From Entophlyctis helioformis (taxonomy: Eukaryota > Chytridiomycota > Chytridiomycetes > Chytridiales > Chytriomycetaceae): a stretch of DNA of 64,000 nt. Under the pieces are notes generated by a model. That model saw nothing but the letters and a program-made list of their open reading frames with translations, was not told the DNA's origin and did no database searches. Shown here piece after piece: positions 56,801 to 64,000 of this stretch; position 1 is the stretch's first letter; the number at the start of each line of letters is the position of its first letter. The stretch is taken from contig JAHLKH010000052.1 in NCBI GenBank assembly GCA_025526915.1, positions 62,001 to 126,000 on the forward strand. Reading direction: 5' to 3'. The position numbers were made by a program, and so were the translations under genes.

Positions 56801-59223
56801 TGGACCGCATCCAGTGCAGCGCAATCACCTGCCGCTCGAACCGCCCCGACCCCCACACATCGCCGAGCACGTCAAACTGCTGCCGCACAATCGGCCAGAT
56901 AGGCGCCGCCTCCAGCTCGCTCGGCGACACCAGCAGCGCTGGCAGAAAGTAGTTGTGCCGCTCGGCTATCCGCGGCAGCGTCGTGAGGAGCACAAGGTCC
57001 GATTTGGCTCCCATGAGCGATCCGCGGAACTCGGCGTGGGAGGCAATGAGCCTGCGCATGCGGTCGAACTCGGAAAACACAATCGGGGCACGATATCCAC
57101 CGAGACCGCTGTGGGTACTCGCCGCACACACCTGCACGTCCATCTCAAAGAGCGTGTGCATCTGATCAAGCGTGGCGTGTTGCAGATACGCGTATCGCCC
57201 ATTGACGCCAGCCTTGTGGAGCCCAGTGCCAGCAGCGTTTGATGCGGTCGACGCGATCATGAGATTGAGCAGATGCGACGCTTCCGCAAGCAGCTCGCCC
57301 GGCTCAATCACAAACGTCTGTTGCGTCGACACGACCGGGTCGCGGAACCGCTCGACCACGTCAATGAGCAGGCGAAGCAGACGGTCGAGGTTGTGCGGCT
57401 GTCCAAGGATCTCGATGCGGATATCGCTCAGCAGCCGCGACTTTGACGGAAACAGACACATTTCCATGAGCGGGATCTCGCGCAGCGGCTCTGTCGCACA
57501 GTCCAGAATCCCCTTGGCTTCCTCGATCCAGCCAATGATGTCGCGCGTGTTGCGGGCCTCGATGGCGCGCGTGCCGGCATGCGCCATGAGCTGGATGCAG
57601 GCAGGCTCGATCTGCGACGCTGGCAGCTCGGTCGTTTTGAAGAGAAGACCCATGATGCGAAATGCTACATCAGGAGCAAGTTTGTGTGTGTCAGTTGCAC
57701 GGCACAACAAGTCAAGGACCAAGCCACACAGACAACATGGGCTTACAGGTGCGCAGTGTCGGTCTGTCATTGACGACGCTGTGCACGTTGCCCAGAGACG
57801 CGAGGATGGCCTGGGACGCCATGGCGATCTGGCCCATGAGCGGATGCTCCGCAGTGAGCGGATACTCGAGATCAGCATTATTGCTCGCAAAGAGTGACTT
57901 GAACAGGGAGCGCAGAACGGCAAACAGCGTGCTCAGATCCGCATTGATCTTGGCCATGGCATACGCAGACGGCGACATGCCCTGCATATTGCTGCCCTGC
58001 CCTTGCTGTTGTTGTTGCTGTTGTTGTTGTTGCTCAGACGACGCGACAGGCGGCAGACTCTGCAGCGCAACAGCCTGGTGCTGCATGCTCGTGGCCAGCT
58101 GCTGCAGGATAGCCAACGCATAGTCAATGTGCTGGTACCAATGCGGCCACAGGTCGACCATCAGCTCCCAGATGAGCGTCGCCGACGGCAGCGGCGTGGC
58201 AGCATCGCTCGCCAGGCCGACCAGGAACGCCATCACGTCGACAAACGATGCCGCCATGGCGTCCGTGTACTCGTTGTCGACAATCTGCAGGATCTCGAGG
58301 AGCAGCGCGAGCGAGTCGGGCCCGTCGACAAGGTTGCCGAGGAGCGGCACGAGGCCGGCCATGACGTCGGCAACGACGGCCGGCGCGAAGCCGTAAAAGT
58401 CGTGGCGCTCGGTCGACGGCACGAGCACCTCCTTGAGCACGCGCAGGAGGCTGAGGCGCGACTCGACGGAGCGGCGATCGCCGTCGCGGTCGCGCAGCCG
58501 GTCCAGCAGCCAGCGGAAGTAGCCGGCGGGCGAGCGCGAGAAGGTGGTGACGACGGCGGCCAGACAGTCGACAACGGCCTTGCGCACCTGCGGCGACGCG
58601 GACGGGTCGTCAAAGACCGAGTCGAGCGGCGGCTGGCCGCGCGCGCCGTGCAGGATGGCGGCGGTCGCGACGTGCACGTCGACCACGCCGGAGCAGGCGA
58701 GCAGGAGCGTGTGCAGCTGCGTGGCCGACGTGCTGCGGCGGTTGTAGGCGTAGGCCGGGGCGGCGTCGGCGGCCTGTTGGTGCTGCTGCTGCTGCTGGTC
58801 GTCCTTGAGGATGCGGTCTGTGAGCACAAAGATGCGGGAAACGGCAGCGCTGCGGTCGCGGTACTTGCTGAGCGGGCCGCCGGGGCCGAGCGGGCTGGCG
58901 GCGCTGGGCAGCAGCGTCTGCGTCTGCGTCTGTTGCTGTTGCTGTTGCTGCTGCTGTTGGAGCGCCTGCAGCTGCAGCTGGCTCTGCGTGTAGTGGCGCA
59001 GGTGCGGCTGCGTGGGCGAGGCCAGATGCGTGCGTGCGGCTGCCGGCAGTGGTGCTGCGGCCGCAGACGCCGTGCTGCTGCTGCCGCTGCTGTGGCTGCT
59101 GCTTGGTCTGCCGCTGCGCCCGCCTGCGTGCCTGCCGCCGTGGCCTCGCTGGGCAGCGGCGCCGTTGCTGTTGCTATTGGAGTTGCTATTCGTGCTTGCG
59201 CCTCTGCCAAACCGGAACGGCAT
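47803..59223 (-). CDS. SMG1: SMG1 phosphatidylinositol-3-kinase-related kinase (nonsense-mediated decay)
   Basis: Seven exons (57747-59223, 56002-57664, 50287-55927, 49386-50222, 48838-49296, 48119-48752, 47803-48047) give 3651 aa with correct phase at every junction; human SMG1 is about 3660 aa. Helical repeats fill the first two-thirds, including RTPFGGPLQTLEAIENGLRHY. The kinase domain lies at about 2100-2430: a Lys-containing LLKG/ILPTKTKPKK region, catalytic GLGDRHLDN near 2330 and HIDFNVCFDKG, the SMG1 version of the PIKK activation loop, followed by VPFRLSPN. A roughly 1100-residue insertion separates it from the C-terminal FATC domain (VADQVDRLIREA...MYEGWMSWI), as only SMG1 has. SMG1 phosphorylates UPF1 to trigger mRNA decay. 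Start 59223 is chosen because a farther ATG (59580) falls inside the upstream RNA14 gene. PolyQ tracts occur near residues 90 and 140. Confidence 0.95.
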
Positions 59224-59473
59224 TGGGCGTGTGATCGTGTGAGCAACGCCCAAGCAGGCGCCTCGCGACTTTAACGACCGCGATTGCGTCTGTAAGAGCG
59301 AGTCTTGCCACTGCCCGGCCACTCCACCGCCGCCGTGGCTGGCTACACGCGCATCGCACCGCACCACATCGCCTTCCAACTGCAGACGCACAGCAACCCG
59401 CTTCATTCGCGTCGTCAACAGGCACTTGCACTTGCACTTGCACGAGACGCAAACGGCCGCGTCCAAGGCCGCC

Positions 59474-62400
59474 TCACCACTGGCTGCGCGCCATCTTGCC
59501 GGGTCGGTCGCGGTCTCGGTCACGGTCTCTGATGTCACGGTCGCGGTCCCTGATGTCGCGGTCGCGGTCGCCTGGTCCATCGTCGTCCTGCCAGCGGCCA
59601 GCCCGCTTCATGCCCGCGCCAGACCCGCCGCCACCGCCACGCTAGCCACACACCACACACAAGTCAGCCTGCCGCCTCAGACGGTCGAGCCCAGTGCGCC
59701 GCTTACCGGTCCTCCGCCGCGATGGTGCGACGGCATGATCACAAGCCCATGCGGTATGGGCACCATGTTTGGAACAGACACGGGAAACGGCACCTGCAGC
59801 TGGAACACTGTCTGCAGCACCTCGTCCACGTTGACCATGGGGCCTGTCATCCATCCATCCGCATAAACGCATGCTCGCTGTCAGTGCACAGGCTTGCACG
59901 CACTGGTGCACACGCCCGCACTGACCGTCAAAATAGTCGCGACGCGGCAACCCGGCCATCAGCGATGCAATAATCTCGGGCACAAGGAACTGCGGTTGCG
60001 GTGCAATGTCTGCAGCCGTGGCTCCATTTCCACCAGCACCACCAGAACCGCCACCAGCAGCGCCAGCTCCAGCATTCCCACCGTCGCCGTTCTCGCCCAC
60101 AGACTTGCCCGGCACAACGGGCATGGCAAACACCTTGGCTTGGCCTGGCTCGGCACGGTACGACACGTACTTGCCAAGATCCGGCCGAGGGAACCGGTCG
60201 GCCTCGACCGACATCAGCACGGCCAGCATCTGGTGCTTGCGGTGGTCGCCGAACCCGGACCCCGACCCGCCATGGAGAGCGGAGCCGACTTGCGGCCCGT
60301 GCGGACGGCTGGACGCAGCGGGCGGCGGGCGGCGCGTGACGGTGCGCAGCGCGGGAAGACCCAGCTCATGGTCGCCGATATAGTCGAGATCAAAGTACCG
60401 CCAGCGCTCGGAAATCCGGATGACTGAGTCGAGCGAGTTGCTGCTCGTGCTCTCTGCATGGACGGCGGTCAGAAGACGAGTGTCTTGGGGGTTTGGCTGG
60501 CTGGATGACTGGCAGGCGAACGCCCCCTTTGCCAGGCACGCGTCTTACCTTCGGGATAGGTTTCCTCAAACCGCTTTTCGGCCTTGGCCAGTGTAGCATG
60601 ATCGCCAAACCGGCTCTCGTATGCAACCAGCTTGCGCCACACGGGCCGCGCACGGTCCGGAGGAAGGAGCGCAAGAGCGCGCTCAAACAGCGCGCGCGTG
60701 TTGTTGTCGTCGTTGAGATGCACCAGAAAGTCAATGTAGTGCAGAATGAAGCTGGCCGCCTCGGGGTTCTCGGGCGTCGCAATGGTCTTCATGCCGAGCT
60801 CAAAGATCTTGCCCGCGACGCCCGTGTCCTTGTTGAGATGGTGCTCCATGAGCGCTGTGCGCATCGGCAGTGAGTCTTGAGCATCCCACGCACAGATAAG
60901 CAGCCCGAGAAAGGCCTCGTCTTACCCGAGGCGACATAGACGTGGTGCATCACCAGCGGCGACTTGCGTGCGCGGCTAAACACTTGCCGAGCGGCCTTGA
61001 TGTTCTGTGCGCTTCGCGCGATGCGCATGTAGACGACCCAGGCTAGACTGACGGCCGACCGCAACTGCGCCAGCCGCTTGCTGCGCCGGACTTCGACCCG
61101 CTCCTGCACCTCCCTTTCGCGCTCCTTTTCGAGCTCGCGCTCACGTTCGCGCCGCTCGCCGTCCCACTCCTCTTCCTTGAGCCCGTCGTCTATGCGGTCC
61201 GCGTCACGCAGCTGCACGAGAAGCGCTGCGCGTTCCTCGTCGTAGCGTTTGTTGGCATCCTCATATGCCGCTTCGAGGCTGGCAATGAGGCCGTCAAACA
61301 CGGCCTGGATGTCCTTGAAATCGGACTTGCGCGACTCGAGCGTCTCGGCAAGCGTAAAGCTGAGCAGGAGCGACGAGGGACTGATGGCAAGGGCAGCCTT
61401 GAGATGCGTCTCGGCCTCGTCCTCCTTGCCTGCCTCTGTGAGGTACTTTGCGAAATCAATCCTGCCAATGAGATGCAGACTGTGAGCATGCGGGAGACGG
61501 GGATACTGCACTGGCATGTGGTGATGGCATACCAGATCTCTGGGAAGAACCGCAGTTGCATGAGGGCCGACTTGAACGCGTAGAGCACGCGGCTATGCAA
61601 CTGCTCGCGGTCGTCCAGGTGCAGCGGGTTGGACCGTTCCCATGCAATGTACCGTTTCCACGCGGCCAACTGCACGTGCATTCCAGCGTCGCATGAGCAT
61701 CGCGCCTCTGCAAGCAGTCGGCCCCGCAGTCCGGACTCACCAGTTGCACTTCACGGGATGTCCATGTTGCCGGCTTCGCAAACCAGGTCTTTCTGACGCG
61801 GTCCATAGGCATGGTCAGGTTCTTCAGATCTCTCAACGCCGTGCGGGCCGTCATGTACGCCGCTGATTTCTCCGAAATGAACTTTTTGGCCTGCTCGCAC
61901 AAGCACGCTCGTGTCAGCTTACCCATCCCATGCCACCAGCACGACGATGGAGAGCGAGGGAGGGAGAAAGCAATGTACGCACAGTCATCTTGAACAGGTT
62001 GTTTTCAAAGGCGTCGTACTCTTTCCAGAGCTGCTCGACTTCGATAAGCGGGATCTGCACCGCGCGGCGGTAGATTCGTCGCAAGAGGTCCATCTTTTGT
62101 TGCTCCTCGTACGTCGATCCAGGCTTGAACGGGCACACGGATCGGCATGAGTAATGGTTTGCGTATGTGTGATGGATTCGTGTGTCAGTCTCTGTGCCAT
62201 TTCTTGCGCTATGGCGTCCATCGCAAGCCTCCCCAGCCGAGAAACCCCCGCCAGCATGAACGGTATAAGAAGAGGGAGAGGGAGGAAGAGGGAGGACACA
62301 CGTCCGAGGTGTATTGAAAGCACGATCCCATCTCTGCACGGCACCGCATACACAAGCAACCACAGCATACCACGCCACGCCACGCCACATACCTCGCCGC

Positions 62401-63042
62401 TCGCAGCAAAGGCCGCATAGTCCAGCCAGATGCCGCCGGCGTCCTTGTCCATGCCCACGTCGCCCAGCACGCGCTCGTACGCGGCGCAGATCAGTGCACG
62501 CGCTTCGACCACCTGGAACGGCGGCATGTCGGGCGTGATGGCCACCGACCGCTGCACATGAGCCAGATACGCCCTGTGGAGGTCGATGCACGGCGCGAGC
62601 GGGAGCGCAGTCTCAAAGACGGCAGACACGGCGGCGTGGGGGTCTGCCGACGACGAATGCCTGAACTCGTATTCCGCGAGAGCGATCCAGTGGGATGCCT
62701 GCGTAGGACGTTGTCAGTGCGAGTGCGGGTGTAAGTCAGCAGCAGACGCCAACGGCAGCGGCGTGCACGCGCACGCACGCACGCACCGACGTCGGGAAGC
62801 GGGCGAGAAAGTCGGCGTAGACGGTACGCACGGTCGGCGCGTCGGCGTGGTCCTCGGCCTCGCGCAGAAAGGCGGCCCACGAGTCGGTGTCCCACGGGTT
62901 CTGGTCGATGAGCGCCTTGAGCCTCGACGCCCGGCTGCCGGGCCTGCAGAAGCCGCTCGCTGCTGCTGCTGCGTCGGCCGGCCCGCTCGCTGCGGCGTTG
63001 GTGCCGGTGCCGGCGGTCCCGCCCGGCAGCGACTTCCACTCG

Positions 63043-63104
<62 letters not shown>

Positions 63105-63191
63105 TGGGTCTGTGGGTGCCGTTGCCGGTGCCTGTACCTGCGCCTGTGCCTGTGCCGGTGCCTGTGCCTGTACCTGCTCCGACAAGTCCAT
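59474..63191 (-). CDS. RNA14: mRNA 3'-end processing factor RNA14/CstF77
   Basis: Ten exons (62787-63191, 62393-62698, 61983-62123, 61741-61890, 61533-61669, 60926-61461, 60549-60854, 59926-60453, 59707-59843, 59474-59641) give 937 aa in phase. After a Q/A/P-rich start with 19 consecutive Gln, HAT (half-TPR) repeats run through SWAAFLREAEDH, EEQQKMDLLRRIYRRAVQIPL, YDAFENNL, AWKRYIAWERSNPL, HHVYVAS, DFLVHLNDDNNTRALFERAL and AYESRFGD, the exact order of CstF77/Rna14. A charged Glu/Arg insertion (near 61100-61200) enlarges the middle. The C-terminal monkeytail region has VDEVLQTVFQLQVPF, and an RD-rich tail (DRDRDIRD repeats) ends the protein. Rna14 dimers scaffold cleavage factor IA/CstF and bind Rna15/CstF64. 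Human CstF77 is 717 aa. One acceptor is AAG (62124-62125) rather than CAG. Confidence 0.95.
63045..63101 (-). repeat. (CAG)19 coding repeat in RNA14
   Basis: Nineteen perfect CAG codons on the transcribed strand encode polyglutamine near residue 40 of RNA14. The pure CAG codon use implies recent slippage expansion. Confidence 0.95.
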
Positions 63192-63233
63192 GTCCGCCTG
63201 CCGTTCAGTTGCTTGTTCAGTTGCCGTGCAAGA

Positions 63234-64000
63234 TCACGCAACGAACACGCAACGAACACGCCGGCACACGCACCACTCGATCTTTATTGCCACACGCCGC
63301 CGCGCGCACATGTCCCGGATGCCCAGCAGCTCGCCTAGGTACTTTGCTGGCGCTGCGCCGTCCTCGTCGGCCACCAGCACCGCCGACGATCGCGGCGTGA
63401 TGTCTGTGTCTGCGTCTGCGTCTGGTGGCTGCCAGCTCTGTGTCTTGCCTCCGTGCGGACGAGCGCTGCCTGCCGTGGCTGTAAACGTGCCAGACACGAC
63501 CCACGGCGACTGGTGCAGGAGCGGCACGGACCGCACCGTCCCGCTCACGCCCACACTGCCCCTCCGGCTGCCGCCCTCCAGAGTCGACTGCGACGCGCGC
63601 GCCATCCCTCCAGCAAACGCTGCACACGACGGCATATCCTCCATCGCATGCTTCGCCCCTCCCCCCGACAGGCCGTCCCAGTCACCGCCGCTCTCCACAA
63701 GCGCCGACACGCGTGCCAAGGCAGCAGCCGTCTGCTCGGCAAACCGCGCATCCCACGGATCCACGTCCTCATAGTACGCATCAAACGGCGCGCGATACAC
63801 GACCCGTGTCACGCTCGGCGCCGCATCCAGGATCGTTTCCCAGTCGTGCACTCTGAGCCCATCCATGTGCGGCGTCATCTCCAGGTCTATTTCAAGGCAG
63901 GCCAGTCGCGGCATGCGTGCCACCGCATCGACAAGCATGTGCAGTCCTCCGGCCCGCCCGCCTACCAACGCGTCCGCGAAATGCGTCACTCGCAGCCGGC
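63234..64000 (-). CDS. LRR-like hypothetical protein, C-terminal part (truncated by window edge)
   Basis: Open frame from the window edge to TGA at 63234 (255 codons visible). The first ~110 residues have an irregular leucine-rich pattern (LRVTHFADAL, LACLEIDLEMT, WETILDAAPSVTRVVYRAPF) like F-box/LRR proteins of fungi; the rest is Gly/Ser/Ala-rich and probably disordered, ending in a basic Cys/Arg/Val segment. No N-terminus is available, so the family cannot be fixed. The stop is only 42 bp before the RNA14 start on the same strand. Confidence 0.6.
   Translation of the reverse strand, partial: RLRVTHFADALVGGRAGGLHMLVDAVARMPRLACLEIDLEMTPHMDGLRVHDWETILDAAPSVTRVVYRAPFDAYYEDVDPWDARFAEQTAAALARVSALVESGGDWDGLSGGGAKHAMEDMPSCAAFAGGMARASQSTLEGGSRRGSVGVSGTVRSVPLLHQSPWVVSGTFTATAGSARPHGGKTQSWQPPDADADTDITPRSSAVLVADEDGAAPAKYLGELLGIRDMCARRRVAIKIEWCVCRRVRCVFVA

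Noticed and set aside
57747..59580. SMG1 start at the ATG at 59580
   Set aside because: The extra 119 codons overlap the last exon of RNA14 in another frame and are repetitive; the ATG at 59223 lies after the RNA14 stop and is preferred.

Overview
The window is intron-bearing, GC-rich eukaryotic nuclear DNA, most likely from an early-diverging (chytrid-like) fungus. The fungal side of that call rests on a Pho80/Pcl-type cyclin, a mitochondrial MutS homologue (MSH1), a GH15 glucoamylase, a DUF4246 protein and short GT..AG introns (about 65-660 nt). The early-diverging side rests on a full-length SMG1 kinase, NECAP and a cobalamin adenosyltransferase, which are rare or absent in Dikarya, and on two large ankyrin-type proteins. 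Genus and species cannot be read from the sequence. Gene models were built by hand from conserved protein blocks joined at GT..AG sites with the reading phase checked at every junction.

Layout, left to right. 1-8 kb: 5' end of a ubiquitin gene (-), a four-span membrane protein (-), the endocytic coat protein NECAP (+) and an ABCG-type half transporter (+). 8-9.3 kb: a hAT-like DNA element with 14-bp terminal inverted repeats and a near-perfect 8-bp target duplication. 9.5-18 kb: a YbaK-domain protein (-), an SH3+EH endocytic adaptor (-), then two GPI-anchor genes tail to tail (PIG-Y, + ; PIG-B/GPI10, -) and a sigma-like glutathione S-transferase (+). 18.7-25 kb: a Ser-rich hypothetical ORF (-), the cohesin acetyltransferase ECO1 (-) and a secreted glucoamylase (+) whose frame is broken five times. 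25-27 kb: gene-poor simple-sequence DNA ending in tRNA-Glu(CUC). 27-33.5 kb: an ankyrin-type protein (-), an armadillo-DUF4246 fusion (-) and a LINE remnant (+). 33.7-42 kb: a very large disordered membrane protein (+), mitochondrial cobalamin adenosyltransferase (-), a second ankyrin-type protein (-) and a Pcl-type cyclin (-). 42.9-64 kb: MSH1 (+), a small single-span protein (-), SMG1 (3651 codons, -), the pre-mRNA 3'-end factor RNA14/CstF77 (-) and a partial LRR-like gene (-).

Functional links: NECAP and the SH3-EH protein belong to clathrin-mediated endocytosis; PIG-Y and PIG-B act at the first and a late step of GPI assembly; RNA14 and SMG1 act in mRNA 3'-end formation and nonsense-mediated decay and lie in tandem 250 bp apart. 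Genes are tightly packed: several divergent pairs share spacers of 140-440 bp, some carrying CACGTG palindromes, and two same-strand neighbours are only 42-55 bp apart. Coding CAG/polyQ tracts recur in many unrelated genes. The strongest oddities are the repeatedly frame-shifted glucoamylase, the hAT-like element, the armadillo-DUF4246 fusion and the N-terminal region shared by the two ankyrin paralogues.
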